The position numbers and the translations under genes were made by a program. From positions 532,501 to 596,500 of the forward strand of contig NZ_CP017940.1 in assembly GCF_002764115.1 (NCBI RefSeq): 64,000 bases of DNA, written 5' to 3'. This document shows positions 1 through 9,581 of this stretch, piece by piece. Source of the DNA: Phyllobacterium zundukense. Lineage in GTDB: Bacteria > Pseudomonadota > Alphaproteobacteria > Rhizobiales > Rhizobiaceae. The notes below the pieces were generated by a model, which was not told the origin of the DNA, did no database searches, and saw only the letters and a list, made by a program, of their open reading frames with translations. How positions within the stretch are numbered: position 1 is the stretch's first letter; each line of letters begins with the position of its first letter.

Positions 1-130
1 ACGTACGGTCCTTTGGACCTGTGCTCCGCGAGGGCGCGGCACGAGCCGCGACGGCCGGTCGGCCTCTTTTGGTGACCTACCGTCTCAGGACGGGCGCACG
101 GCACGAGCTGCGACGCGTAAGCGCGCTGCG
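1..130 (+). repeat. Multi-hairpin repeat copy A (rRNA spacer)
   Basis: GC-rich repeat in the 16S-23S spacer upstream of tRNA-Ile. It contains successive short stem-loops: GGTCC-TTT-GGACC near position 8, CGCGGC-ACGA-GCCGCG near 36 and a GGCCG/CGGCC pair near 53. About 100 bases match the copy at 1059-1165 closely. It starts at the window edge, so its true left end is unknown. Confidence 0.7.
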
Positions 131-154
131 TTTGACGGTTGATCTGTCAAATCA

Positions 155-231
155 GGGCTTGTAGCTCAGTTGGTTAGAGCGCGCGCTTGATAAGCGTGAG
201 GTCGGAGGTTCAAGTCCTCCCAGGCCCACCA
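155..231 (+). tRNA. tRNA-Ile(GAT)
   Basis: A 77-base cloverleaf with acceptor stem GGGCTTG/CAGGCCC, D-arm TAGCTCAGTTGGTTAGAGC, anticodon loop TTGATAA (anticodon GAT), the T-arm signature GGTTCAAGTCC and an encoded CCA end. It lies 5' of tRNA-Ala in the 16S-23S spacer, the usual order in bacterial rRNA operons. Confidence 0.97.
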
Positions 232-255
232 TATTCCTTACCGCTCTCGCTTGAT

Positions 256-333
256 CCGCCCCTTGGGCGGCGCTCCGCGGGGGCTCGCGGCATGAGCCGC
301 GACGGCCAGTCGGCCTTGCGAAGCTTCGCTTCG
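256..333 (+). repeat. Multi-hairpin repeat copy B (between tRNA-Ile and tRNA-Ala)
   Basis: Same architecture as copy A with changed but still paired stems: CCGCCC-CTT-GGGCGG, then GCGGC-ATGA-GCCGC, GGCC-AGTC-GGCC and GCGAAGC-TTCGCTTCG. It fills most of the spacer between the two tRNA genes. Confidence 0.65.
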
Positions 334-344
334 AATACCTTTAC

Positions 345-420
345 GGGGGCGTAGCTCAGCTGGGAGAGCACCTGCTTTGCAAGCAGGGGGTCGTCGGTTC
401 GATCCCGTCCGCCTCCACCA
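345..420 (+). tRNA. tRNA-Ala(TGC)
   Basis: A 76-base tRNA with acceptor stem GGGGGCG pairing with CGCCTCC (one G-T pair), D-arm TAGCTCAGCTGGGAGAGC, anticodon loop TTTGCAA (anticodon TGC), T-loop GGTTCGATCC and an encoded CCA. It is the second tRNA of the 16S-23S spacer. Confidence 0.97.
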
Positions 421-861
421 AGGTTTTGTCAGATGGGCAAGGACTTTTGGATGGACTGCCAGTCGAAATCAAAAACATCATTTAAAGAACCAAGTTTGCG
501 GCTTGTTGGGCTTTGGCCTGACGGTTGCGTGTTCTGTATGAAATTGTGAAGAGAAGATATGTCCGGGTTATTCTGGATGTTCAAAGGTTTGTACGCCAAG
601 TACAGACCGCTAGGTCGTCGCGGCTTGCCGCGCGCTTAGTGCAGGCCCTTGCGGCCGTGAACGCCAGGTAACGTCGCATGGGGTGCTCATCAAAAGCCTC
701 ATGCAGATGATTGGCCGCTTAACCGCAGAGCCATCGGATTTATCTCGAGAAGCTGGTCTTTTTTGTCAAATCGATTGTTGCTGAATGTTGAGCTGGTCTG
801 TTGGTATCCCCCGCAGCGGCTTTATGTTCGTGAAGGCAAGGATGGATATTGGCAATGAGAA
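421..861 (+). other. 16S-23S internal transcribed spacer, 3' part
   Basis: About 440 bases between tRNA-Ala and 23S with no protein gene. It holds a partial repeat at about 598-660 that shares the string CAGACCGCTAGGTCGTCG with the 23S intervening sequence at about 1158-1178. The last bases (GAGAATGATCAAG, 857-869) are complementary to the end of 23S (CTTGATCATTCTC, 3887-3899), giving the long processing stem that brackets mature 23S. Confidence 0.75.
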
Positions 862-998
862 TGATCAAGTGTCTTAAGGGCATTTGGTGGATGCCTTGGC
901 ATGCACAGGCGATGAAGGACGTGATACGCTGCGATAAGCGTCGGGGAGGTGCGAATACCCTTTGATCCGACGATTTCCGAATGGGGAAACCCACCTTA

Positions 999-1272
999 GA
1001 TATCTAGAAAATTTGAGTTGTTGGAAGATTGATCACGCGGTTTTATGCGCGCTCACGCACGTACGCCCCTTTGGGGCTGTGCTCCGCGAGGGCGCGGCAC
1101 GAGCCGCGGCGGCCGGTCGGCCTTTGTTGAGACTTCGTCTCAAGAGGGGTCGCCCATACAGACCGCTAGGTCGTCGCCGGTCGTCCGGCGCGCCCGCGCA
1201 GTGCCCGTCCCGGCAGGGACGATACGGCACGTGAGCGCGATCAATACAGAACAATTCAACTTTCTAGATATC
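999..1272 (+). other. 23S rRNA intervening sequence (IVS, helix 9 type)
   Basis: Bounded by perfect 12-base inverted arms GATATCTAGAAA (999-1010) and TTTCTAGATATC (1261-1272), with imperfect pairing continuing inward (TTTGAGTTGTT against AACAATTCAAC). The insert lies about 135 bases into 23S, where Hyphomicrobiales commonly carry an excised IVS. It contains a full copy of the multi-hairpin repeat (1059-1165) followed by a second segment that also occurs in the spacer at about 598-660. No convincing protein gene is present. Confidence 0.85.
1059..1165 (+). repeat. Multi-hairpin repeat copy D (inside the 23S IVS)
   Basis: Shows the stem series GCCCC-TTT-GGGGC, CGCGGC-ACGA-GCCGCG, GGCCG/CGGCC and TTGAGAC-TTC-GTCTCAA. 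It is nearly identical to copy A over about 65 bases, and the first and last stems differ by paired (compensatory) changes. Confidence 0.7.
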
Positions 1273-2182
1273 AAGATAAGGTATCTGACCTTCGAATACA
1301 TAGGGGTTAGAAGCGAACCCGGGGAACTGAAACATCTAAGTACCCGGAGGAAAGGACATCAAACGAGACTCCGTAAGTAGTGGCGAGCGAACGCGGACCA
1401 GGCCAGTGGCTTTTGTGAGACAAGTGGAACACTCTGGAAAGGGTGGCTAAAGTGGGTGACAGCCCCGTACACGTAATGCGAACAAAAGTCCTTGAGTAGG
1501 GCGGGACACGTGAAATCCTGTCTGAACATGGGGAGACCACTCTCCAAGCCTAAGTACTCGTGCATGACCGATAGCGAACCAGTACCGTGAGGGAAAGGTG
1601 AAAAGCACCCCGACAAGGGGAGTGAAAGAGATCCTGAAACCGAATGCCTACAAACAGTTGGAGCCCAAGATTTGTTCTGGGTGACAGCGTACCTTTTGTA
1701 TAATGGGTCAGCGACTTAGTGTGACGAGCAAGCTTAAACCGGTAGGTGTAGGCGCAGCGAAAGCGAGTCTGAACAGGGCGTTCAGTTCGTCGCATTAGAC
1801 CCGAAACCAAGTGATCTAGCCATGAGCAGGTTGAAGGTAAGGTAACACTTACTGGAGGACCGAACCCGCATCTGTTGCAATAGATTGGGATGACTTGTGG
1901 CTAGGGGTGAAAGGCCAATCAAACTTGGAGATAGCTGGTTCTCCGCGAAATCTATTTAGGTAGAGCGTCGATCGAATACCTTCGGGGGTAGAGCACTGGA
2001 TGGGCTAGGGGATCTCACCGATTTACCAAACCTAACCAAACTCCGAATACCGAAGAGTACTAATCGGCAGACACACGGCGGGTGCTAACGTCCGTCGTGA
2101 AGAGGGCAACAACCCTGACCACCATCTAAGGTCCCTAAGTTATGGCTAAGTGGGAAAGGATGTGAGGATCCCAAAACAACCA

Positions 2183-2214
<32 letters not shown>

Positions 2215-2771
2215 GAAAGCGTAACAGCTCACTGGTCTAAATAAGGGTCTTTGCGCCGAAAATGTACCGGGGCTCAAGCCATACACCGAAGCTGTGGATT
2301 TGCTTAGCAATAAGCAAGTGGTAGCGGAGCGTTCTGTAAGCCGTTGAAGAGGGACCCGTGAGGGCCTTTGGAGGTATCAGAAGTGAGAATGCTGACATGA
2401 GTAACGATAAAGGGAGTGAGAGACTCCCTCGCCGAAAGTCCAAGGGTTCCTGCTTAAAGTTAATCTGAGCAGGGTTAGCCGGCCCCTAAGGCGAGGCCGA
2501 AAGGCGTAGTCGATGGGAACCACGTTAATATTCGTGGGCCTGCGGGTAGTGACGGATCGCGTGTGTTGTTCCTCCTTATTGGATTGGAGGGGCTTCGAAG
2601 CGGTTCCAGGAAATAGCTCCCGCGTATAGACCGTACCCTAAACCGACACTGGTGGACTGGTAGAGAATACCAAGGCGCTTGAGAGAACTGCGTTGAAGGA
2701 ACTCGGCAAATTGCACGCGTAACTTCGGAAGAAGCGTGACCCTTTTTGACGCAAGTCAAGGAGGGTGGCAC

Positions 2772-2808
<37 letters not shown>

Positions 2809-2902
2809 GCTCTGCGAAGTCGCAAGACGACGTATAGGGTCTGACGCCTGCCCGGTGCTGGAAGGTTAAGAGGAGAGGTGCAAGCTTTGAATCGAAGCCC
2901 CA

Positions 2903-2984
<82 letters not shown>

Positions 2985-3056
2985 CGACTTCCCCGCTGTC
3001 TCCAACGCAGACTCAGTGAAATTGAATTCCCCGTGAAGATGCGGGGTTCCTGCGGT

Positions 3057-3088
<32 letters not shown>

Positions 3089-3242
3089 GCTTTACACTGG
3101 CATTCGTGTCGGCATGTGTAGGATAGGTGGTAGACTTTGAAGCGGGGGCGCCAGCTCTCGTGGAGTCACCCTTGAAATACCACCCTTACCTATATGGATG
3201 TCTAACCGCGGTCCGTTATCCGGATCCGGGACAGTGTATGGT

Positions 3243-3289
<47 letters not shown>

Positions 3290-3412
3290 GCGATGGTGGG
3301 CTCAGACCGGTCGGAAATCGGTCGTCGAGTGCAATGGCATAAGCCCGCCTGACTGCGAGACTGACAAGTCGAGCAGAGACGAAAGTCGGTCATAGTGATC
3401 CGGTGGTCCCGC

Positions 3413-3466
<54 letters not shown>

Positions 3467-3536
3467 GACCCCCAAGAGTCCATATCGACGGGGTTGTTTG
3501 GCACCTCGATGTCGACTCATCGCATCCTGGGGCTGG

Positions 3537-3580
<44 letters not shown>

Positions 3581-3585
3581 TGAGT

Positions 3586-3622
<37 letters not shown>

Positions 3623-3649
3623 TGCCGTGGGTGTAGGAATATTGACAGG

Positions 3650-3683
<34 letters not shown>

Positions 3684-3951
3684 TATCTCTGGTGGACCTG
3701 TTGTGGCGCCAGCCGCATAGCAGGGTAGCTATATACGGACGGGATAACCGCTGAAGGCATCTAAGCGGGAAACCCACCTGAAAACGAGTATTCCCTATCA
3801 GAGCCGTGGAAGACCACCACGTTGATAGGCCGGGTGTGGAAGTGCGGCAACGCATGAAGCTTACCGGTACTAATAGCTCGATTGGCTTGATCATTCTCAT
3901 TACTTATATCCATCTGTCTCGCTTGCGAGACAGATCGATTGGATTTGTCTC

Positions 3952-4040
3952 ACGCGCCGTATCGCACCTTTGGTGCGGGCGCTGCGACAGCGCGCGGCAT
4001 AAGCCGCGACGGCCGCTTGGCCTTGCGGGCTTACGCCCGG
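3952..4040 (+). repeat. Multi-hairpin repeat copy E (23S-5S spacer)
   Basis: Located between 23S and 5S. Stems: GCACC-TTT-GGTGC, CGCGGC-ATAA-GCCGCG, a GGCC/GGCC pair, and CGGGC-TTA-CGCCCG. It has the same order and spacing as copies A, B and D but different stem sequences. Confidence 0.65.
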
Positions 4041-4105
4041 AACGCAAGCAACCTCCAATCAAAACAAACAAAAACTCCAGCTTCTCACATAACGTTGCGC
4101 TTTGC

Positions 4106-4225
4106 TGACCTGGTGGTTACAGCGGGGTGGCTGCACCCGATCCCATTCCGAACTCGGCCGTGAAACGCCCCAGCGCCAATGGTACTTCGTCTCAAGACGC
4201 GGGAGAGTAGGTCGCTGCCAGGTCT
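4106..4225 (+). rRNA. rrf: 5S ribosomal RNA
   Basis: About 120 bases starting TGACCTGGTGG and ending GCTGCCAGGTCT, with terminal stem GACCTGG/CCAGGTC. Internal 5S signatures include CCCGATCCCATTCCGAACTC and GAGAGTAGGTCGCTGCC. It is the last rRNA of the operon. Confidence 0.95.
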
Positions 4226-4274
4226 GCCAAACGCAACGTTATTCAAAGCTCACAAACACACAGAACAATCCAAC

Positions 4275-4312
4275 AGGCCGCCGCTTTTAACGCAGGGCGG
4301 CCTTTTGCTTTT
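4275..4312 (+). terminator. Rho-independent terminator after 5S rRNA
   Basis: Stem AGGCCGCC / GGGCGGCCT around an A/T-rich loop, followed by TTTTGCTTTT. It is placed just after 5S and before tRNA-fMet, so the tRNA may be read through or may have its own promoter. Confidence 0.7.
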
Positions 4313-4393
4313 GCAGCCCAAACAATGTAAGATCAAACTTACGCAAAACAGCAAAAGCGGCAAACAATCCCGGTCAACAGCCGGATATGGTGG

Positions 4394-4470
<77 letters not shown>

Positions 4471-4534
4471 AATCCTTCCCTCGTATAAGAAACACGCCTT
4501 ATCGCTGGCGCGAAGACTTCATCTTCGCTGGCGA

Positions 4535-4658
4535 TGGTAGCTCGTCGTTCGCAAGCTCACCATAACCTGAAGGGTGAGGGACGTCCGGCAAAGCCGGTCA
4601 ATCAGTCCAGTGGACTGATTGAAGACCCGAACCGGCAAAGGCCTGTCCCCGCAACCAA
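4535..4658 (+). pseudogene. Hairpin-interrupted second copy of tRNA-fMet
   Basis: Three blocks of the neighbouring tRNA-fMet recur in order: GGTAGCTCGTC (4536-4546), CATAACCTGAAGG (4561-4573) and CCTGTCCCCGCAACCA (4642-4657). Foreign stem-loop DNA lies between them, including CCGGC-AAA-GCCGG (4583-4595) and AATCAGTCC-AGT-GGACTGATT (4600-4620). The 5' acceptor strand is absent. It cannot fold as a normal tRNA, so it is read as a decayed tandem duplicate. Confidence 0.7.
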
Positions 4659-4690
4659 ACTCAATGCCCGACAAAGCCAGCTTCTTATCC

Positions 4691-4720
4691 AAAAACCCCG
4701 CCTCAAGCGGAGTTTTTGGC
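4691..4720 (+). terminator. Terminator at the end of the rRNA/tRNA operon
   Basis: AAAAACCCCGC-CTCAA-GCGGAGTTTTT forms a stem ending in a T-run. It follows tRNA-fMet and its broken copy and precedes the first protein gene. Confidence 0.7.
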
Positions 4721-4791
4721 GTTTATGGGGGCTAGTGTGAACAACCCAAACCTGTGTCGAGCAATGTCCGAGAGCATGCTATAGCAGGCAC

Positions 4792-5697
4792 ATGGGATTC
4801 GGAATTTTCATTCACCGCTCAGATTCGATCTATGATGACAGCCCGGCCGAACGTTATCAGTTCCCGAGCCAATATCTGGGCCGCGTCCACGCCTGTCTGG
4901 GAGATTGGATCATCTATTATGAGCCTAGAAAGGTTGCGGAGACGCGTGGTTACTTCGCCATAGCAAAGGTCGGACAGGTCATTCAAGATCTCCATGCACC
5001 TGGAATGCATATCGCTCTGATTGAGCCTGGTACCTATCTTGACTTCATAAATCCTGTCCCTTTCAGCGGAAGGGAAGGTGTGGTTGAGCACGGCGTGCTC
5101 AACCACGAGGGGCGTATCTCGGGTCGAGCGCAATCGGCCGTAAGGCCGATCTCCCCAACCGACTTCAATCGAATTGTGTTACTCGGCTTAATTGAGCCTG
5201 AGCTGCCACGCGTCGGAGGGGCGGAAGTCCTCGAGCCAATATCAGGCTTTGCGGAAGCAGCCCAGACACCTTTCATTTTCGAATACGAACGTGATCGCGT
5301 TACTCAATTTACGTCTCGCATCGTCCGCGATCGGATTTTTCGCCGGCTTGTCTTGGACGCCTACGATAGGCGATGCGCGATTACCGGACTGAAGCTTATC
5401 AACGGTGGCGGTCGAGCTGAGGTTAATGCCGCGCATATCAGACCAGTCGAAGCCAACGGTCCCGATATCTTGACCAACGGGTTGGCCCTTTCTGGAACCG
5501 CGCACTGGATGTTCGACCGGGGTTTGATTAGCCTCTCCGATGATCTGAAAATTCTGATTTCGCGACAGGCGAACGACCCAGACGGCATCCAATTACTTTT
5601 CAACAAGACCGGACGAGCAATCGTTCCAAGCCGGTCCATTCAAAAGCCACATCCGCATTTCTTGCGATGGCATCGAGAAAATTGCTTCAAGCATTGA
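4792..5697 (+). CDS. HNH endonuclease domain protein
   Basis: A 301-residue protein whose C-terminal third is an HNH nuclease domain. CAITG is at 195-199, then NAAHIRPVE with His215, Asn229 in LTNGLALS, and His238 in AHWMFDRG, the spacing seen in the HNH_2 family found in many putative restriction enzymes. The N-terminal ~170 residues have no motif that I recognise and may bind DNA or sense a ligand. There is no methyltransferase next to it, so if it restricts DNA it could be a stand-alone, modification-dependent type; this is inference. It sits alone immediately after the rRNA operon, a common landing place for acquired genes. It starts at ATG (GGCACATGGG), and no strong ribosome binding site is visible. 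Confidence 0.8.
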   Translation: MGFGIFIHRSDSIYDDSPAERYQFPSQYLGRVHACLGDWIIYYEPRKVAETRGYFAIAKVGQVIQDLHAPGMHIALIEPGTYLDFINPVPFSGREGVVEHGVLNHEGRISGRAQSAVRPISPTDFNRIVLLGLIEPELPRVGGAEVLEPISGFAEAAQTPFIFEYERDRVTQFTSRIVRDRIFRRLVLDAYDRRCAITGLKLINGGGRAEVNAAHIRPVEANGPDILTNGLALSGTAHWMFDRGLISLSDDLKILISRQANDPDGIQLLFNKTGRAIVPSRSIQKPHPHFLRWHRENCFKH

Positions 5698-5738
5698 GGC
5701 GTGCAAGAAGGCAACGCATTCTCTTTGCAATTAAGGCA

Positions 5739-6713
5739 TCACATCGCAATATCGACTACGCCGCAGTCTCCCACCTCGGTCCCGAAGACAAGACGATGTC
5801 CTGCTGTGTCCCAGTTCATCGATGAAATGGCGCCTTTGCCGGGGCGACGCAACAGGACTTCCTTCTGGTCGCCGAAACGGCCAACAAGGATCATGCCATC
5901 GGAATAGCCGATCGCCACTATCTCTTCGACAGGATGGCAGGCTACCGCGCTTACAAGGCTGTCGCCACGTGTGCCAAGCTCCAGCGGAGCTTTCCCCATG
6001 GGCCCATCCTTCCCGGCAAAAGGCCAAATAATTGCCGCGGGTGCGCCTGATGTGGCAAGCCACTTGCCCTTTACGCTCCAGGACCAGCTCTTCACCTTGT
6101 TGGGATAGCCGGTCATGCGCATATGACGATTGTCTTCAAGACGCCAGCCATGAAGGGCATTTTCCTGCATGGAAGTAACGAGGAAGCGGTTATCGGGTGA
6201 GTATGTTACAGAGACATGCGCGCCCTTCCACTCGAGCTCTGTCGGAGCGCCATTTGTTGCCGGCCAATGCAAGGTCACGCCATTGTAGCGCGCAACCGCC
6301 AGCCGAAACCCTTTGGGCGCAAAGGCGACGCCTTCGACGCTGCGTTCATGCGGAAATTCCCTCAACGACCCATCTGGTGAGCGCACCCAGGCGGAACGCC
6401 CTGATGCGAAGGCGATCGCGCCATTGGGCGCTGCAGCCAGAGCAGTCATCCATTTGCGCGGCAGTATGTTCAGTTCTTGGGCTTCACCATTCAATCCAGT
6501 CGTACAAATGCGGCCATCTTCGCCGCCCGTAAGGAGCAACTTACCGTCGAAGGACGGAACTGCACAAAGAAGGCCATCATGGGCTTGCGTTTCCTTATGG
6601 CCGTTATCGAGGCGGTGGATCGTACCATCGGCCAGCGCAAAGAAAGGAACATCCCGGATAAAACGCGCGTCAACGCAATGACCGGAAAGATCGAGCGGGG
6701 CAATTGTTGGCAT
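5739..6713 (-). CDS. WD40-repeat protein coupled to the COG0523 GTPase
   Basis: 324 residues built of repeated WD40-like blades, recognisable as recurring patterns such as DGRICTTGLNG, IAFASGRSAWVRSPDG, WSVKGKWLATSGAPAAIIWPF and IAIGYSDGMILVGRFGD. It has no signal peptide or membrane segment, so a cytoplasmic beta-propeller is expected. Its ATG overlaps the stop codon of the upstream GTPase by one base (TAATG), which implies translational coupling and a shared job. Its exact function is unknown; a scaffold role for the metallochaperone is inference. Confidence 0.8.
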   Translation of the reverse strand: MPTIAPLDLSGHCVDARFIRDVPFFALADGTIHRLDNGHKETQAHDGLLCAVPSFDGKLLLTGGEDGRICTTGLNGEAQELNILPRKWMTALAAAPNGAIAFASGRSAWVRSPDGSLREFPHERSVEGVAFAPKGFRLAVARYNGVTLHWPATNGAPTELEWKGAHVSVTYSPDNRFLVTSMQENALHGWRLEDNRHMRMTGYPNKVKSWSWSVKGKWLATSGAPAAIIWPFAGKDGPMGKAPLELGTRGDSLVSAVACHPVEEIVAIGYSDGMILVGRFGDQKEVLLRRPGKGAISSMNWDTAGHRLVFGTEVGDCGVVDIAM

Positions 6714-7816
6714 TAGGCAAGGCAGCTTTCGAGACCGGATGTCAGTGCAGCGTGATCGAGTTCGCGGCCAATGAAAACGAGCCGGCTCTCATGCTTCTCG
6801 CCGTCTTTCCAGGCACGTTGATGGTCGCCCTCGATGATCATGTGGACGCCCTGGATCACGTAGCGCTCATGATCATCCTTGAAAGCAAGGATGCCCTTCA
6901 GGCGAAGTATATTCGGGCCCTGTTCCTGTGTGATCTTCTGGATCCACGGAAAGAACTTGTCGGGATTGAGCTCGCCCGTCCTAAGTGAAACCGATTGGAC
7001 CGTCACATCATGAATTGGCGAAGCGTGATCATGGTGGTCGTGGCCATGATCGTGATGATGGTGGTCATGGTCATGGTGGTCGTGGTTGTGATCACAATCC
7101 GGGCCACAGGCATGATCAGGATGATCATGGTCGAGGAAATGCGGATCGCTCTCCAATGCACGCTTCAGATCAAAAGCGCCGCGGTCGAGGACGCGCGACA
7201 GGTCGATGTCGGCGCGTTCGGTGCGGTGAATGACAGCATGCGGATTGATGGCGCGTACCGTCGCCTCGACGGCAGCGAGCTCTTCAGGCGATACGAGATC
7301 TGTCTTGTTCAGCAGAACGACATCGGCAAAGGCGATCTGATCTTCTGCTTCGCGGCTGTCCTTCAGGCGCAGCGGCAAATGCTTGGCATCGACCAGGGCA
7401 ATGACAGCATCCAATGCTGTCTTGGCCCGGACATCGTCATCCATGAAGAACGTCTGTGCTACCGGCACCGGATCGGCAAGCCCAGTCGTTTCAACGATAA
7501 TGGCGTCGAAGCGACCAGGACGGCGCATCAGGCCTTCCACAACGCGGATCAGGTCACCGCGCACGGTGCAGCATATGCAGCCATTGTTCATCTCGTAGAT
7601 TTCTTCATCGGATTCGACAATCAAATCATTGTCGATGCCGATTTCGCCGAACTCATTGACAATGACCGCATAGCGCTTGCCATGGTCTTCGCTGAGGATA
7701 CGGTTCAGCAGGGTTGTTTTTCCTGAACCGAGATAACCGGTCAGCACCGTTACGGGAATCTGGGTTGGGCGTACGGTCTCAGCCGCGGCAGTAGAAGTCA
7801 TCGGAGCTTCACTCAT
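6713..7816 (-). CDS. COG0523 (CobW/P47K) GTP-binding metallochaperone, probably zinc-related
   Basis: 367 residues. The Walker A motif GYLGSGKTT is at 27-35, the family's metal motif CICC is at 80-83, ETTGLADP follows near 109 and the guanine-specificity motif NKTD is at 170-173. A His/Asp-rich stretch (about 226-270, about 20 His) sits before the C-terminal CobW_C domain, typical of members that handle zinc. The family is G3E GTPases that deliver metal to target proteins, often under zinc limitation. Ribosome-binding AGAGG precedes ATG at 7816. An imperfect palindrome GTGATAAGATTAC (7853-7865) lies 37 bases upstream and could be a Zur-type operator. It is not CobW itself, because no cobalamin genes are nearby. 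Confidence 0.88.
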   Translation of the reverse strand: MSEAPMTSTAAAETVRPTQIPVTVLTGYLGSGKTTLLNRILSEDHGKRYAVIVNEFGEIGIDNDLIVESDEEIYEMNNGCICCTVRGDLIRVVEGLMRRPGRFDAIIVETTGLADPVPVAQTFFMDDDVRAKTALDAVIALVDAKHLPLRLKDSREAEDQIAFADVVLLNKTDLVSPEELAAVEATVRAINPHAVIHRTERADIDLSRVLDRGAFDLKRALESDPHFLDHDHPDHACGPDCDHNHDHHDHDHHHHDHGHDHHDHASPIHDVTVQSVSLRTGELNPDKFFPWIQKITQEQGPNILRLKGILAFKDDHERYVIQGVHMIIEGDHQRAWKDGEKHESRLVFIGRELDHAALTSGLESCLA

Positions 7817-7923
7817 CGTGTGCCTCTTGGAATGGATTGACTCACGATATAGGTGATAAGATTACATATTGCCACACCAGTGGCATTCAAATGCGTGAAT
7901 GTCAGCTTCAATCTGATTGAGCC

Positions 7924-8673
7924 TTACTCTTTGAAGACGGAAGAATCGAATCTGTCGACGTCTTCCAGTAGTTCGACGATGCCCTTCAATGTATGGGCAA
8001 TGATCTTTTCACCAGCTTGTGCCGTGGCTCGCGACGCATCGCCGGCCACGCCCTCCTTGTTGAGGTCGGTCATTTTCCACCCGAAGGCATGCGGGCCATA
8101 GGCGCGCAAATGTTTGTAGCTATCGGCGAAATGACTCTGATTGGAACTGAAGTTTCCGGCTTTTTCCATATCGACGTGTTCAGGATGCAATGCCAGCATC
8201 ACTGATGTCTCGATGAAACCACCATGAATATCCAAAGCTTTCTCGTCCGGCGAAATCAAACCATCCGGCAAACCAAATCGTGTCCAACTCGTTGCCACTG
8301 CAAGCATATTGCAATGAACGCGCAGTTCAGTGGCAACTATTGTCATCAAAGGCGCGTTGCCGCCATGGGCGTTCAGAAGCACCAGTTTGGACAGGCCGCG
8401 TTGGGACAGACTCTCGCCAATGCCTATCCAACGGCGGATCGCTTCGTCGAAGGCGAGCGTTCTTGTACCCGCAACATCCATATGCTCGACGGAGTAGCCT
8501 ACAGCCTCAACTGGCAGGAATTCGATGGAAAGGGAGCCTGGCAGGGCGTTCTTGAGCCGCGCGACAAGTCCCGCGGCGATCAGCGCATCGGTTTCGAAGG
8601 GCAAATGCGGACCATGCTGCTCATGCGCCCCGAGGGGCAAAAGGGCAATTGTCCTGGTTGAAACTGGCGGCAT
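7924..8673 (-). CDS. Creatininase-family amidohydrolase
   Basis: 249 residues of the creatininase fold. The metal-binding pattern is visible: E18-x-H20 within GAHEQHGPH, Asp29, NAHGGN at 101-106, and His150/Glu155 in HGGFIETS. Family members hydrolyse cyclic or linear amides (creatinine, or formamide intermediates of riboflavin and F420 synthesis) using two metal ions. Nothing nearby fixes the substrate, so calling it creatininase itself would overreach. It lies alone between the COG0523 gene and a MarR regulator, and is somewhat short at its N terminus compared with creatininase. Confidence 0.82.
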   Translation of the reverse strand: MPPVSTRTIALLPLGAHEQHGPHLPFETDALIAAGLVARLKNALPGSLSIEFLPVEAVGYSVEHMDVAGTRTLAFDEAIRRWIGIGESLSQRGLSKLVLLNAHGGNAPLMTIVATELRVHCNMLAVATSWTRFGLPDGLISPDEKALDIHGGFIETSVMLALHPEHVDMEKAGNFSSNQSHFADSYKHLRAYGPHAFGWKMTDLNKEGVAGDASRATAQAGEKIIAHTLKGIVELLEDVDRFDSSVFKE

Positions 8674-9008
8674 GTCCGGCTCATTTGTTTGGGTTAGCTT
8701 CGACCATCATATCTGCGCGGGTGACAGGAGGATATGTGCTTCGAACCGCATTTTTACAGGCATATTTGTGCTTCCACAGCAATTCGTCGGCAAATTTCAT
8801 CAGAATGTCATATAAGCATTGTAACGCGGATTTATCGGGGCGAAGAGAGCAAGGACCAACCCTGGTCGTGCGTTTGCTCGATCCAATCTGTAACCGCCAT
8901 GAAAACTATTCTGCGTACATAAAGTTTGTCTGTTAATTTCATTCCACCAAACAGAGCTAGCCGTCTTATCATCAACCGGACAACGCTTCCAAGCGAGCAG
9001 GAGTTTGA

Positions 9009-9500
9009 ATGGTCAAGGATCGTAAGCCCCTCATTCTTCATCGTCTGCAATCAACTGCGCGTCTGACAAGGACGGCGCTGGCGATGCGGTTGTTGGGGCA
9101 CGGGTTCTATGCTGGACAAGACGCGGTGATGCTGCAATTGGCGCATGAAGATGGCCTTTCACCAAGTGTTCTCGCCAAGCGTCTTGGCGTGCGGCCTCCC
9201 ACAATTACCAAGACGATTTCGCGTTTGCAGACGCAAGGTTTTGTCAAGAAGGAAGGCTCGACGACGGATCAGCGTCAGGCGCACATTTTTCTGACGGAAA
9301 CCGGAACCGAGGCAATCAAAGCGATCGAGAAGTCCATTCGCAAGACTGAAAAAGACGCGATGAAGGGCTTTGACAAGAAAGAACGCAAGGTATTCGTCAA
9401 AATGCTGTCGCGGCTCGAGATCAATCTTTCCGCTGCGGAATTGTTGCGTCAGACGAGCCCGGATGACGACCATGAAGATGATGACACCGATGACGAGTAA
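9009..9500 (+). CDS. MarR-family transcriptional regulator
   Basis: 163 residues with the winged-helix core LSPSVLAKRLGVRPPTITKTISRLQTQGFVKKEGSTTDQRQ around 50-95, where recognition helix and wing are clear. The C terminus ends in an acidic run (DDDHEDDDTDDE). MarR proteins are dimeric repressors, often ligand-responsive. The gene lies 80 bases upstream of a drug/metabolite exporter on the same strand, so control of that transporter is a reasonable guess. It starts at ATG 9009. Confidence 0.88.
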   Translation: MVKDRKPLILHRLQSTARLTRTALAMRLLGHGFYAGQDAVMLQLAHEDGLSPSVLAKRLGVRPPTITKTISRLQTQGFVKKEGSTTDQRQAHIFLTETGTEAIKAIEKSIRKTEKDAMKGFDKKERKVFVKMLSRLEINLSAAELLRQTSPDDDHEDDDTDDE

Positions 9501-9581
9501 TCGTTCATCCAAAGTATTTTGCAATCGGCGGTTACAAAACGATTGAACTTGCTATCATGCGGACGAATGCTGCCCGCCTGA

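Noticed and set aside
962..1380. Short open frames over the 23S intervening sequence
   Set aside because: They run through structured rRNA and repeat DNA; the codons follow the hairpins and no intron endonuclease motif is present.
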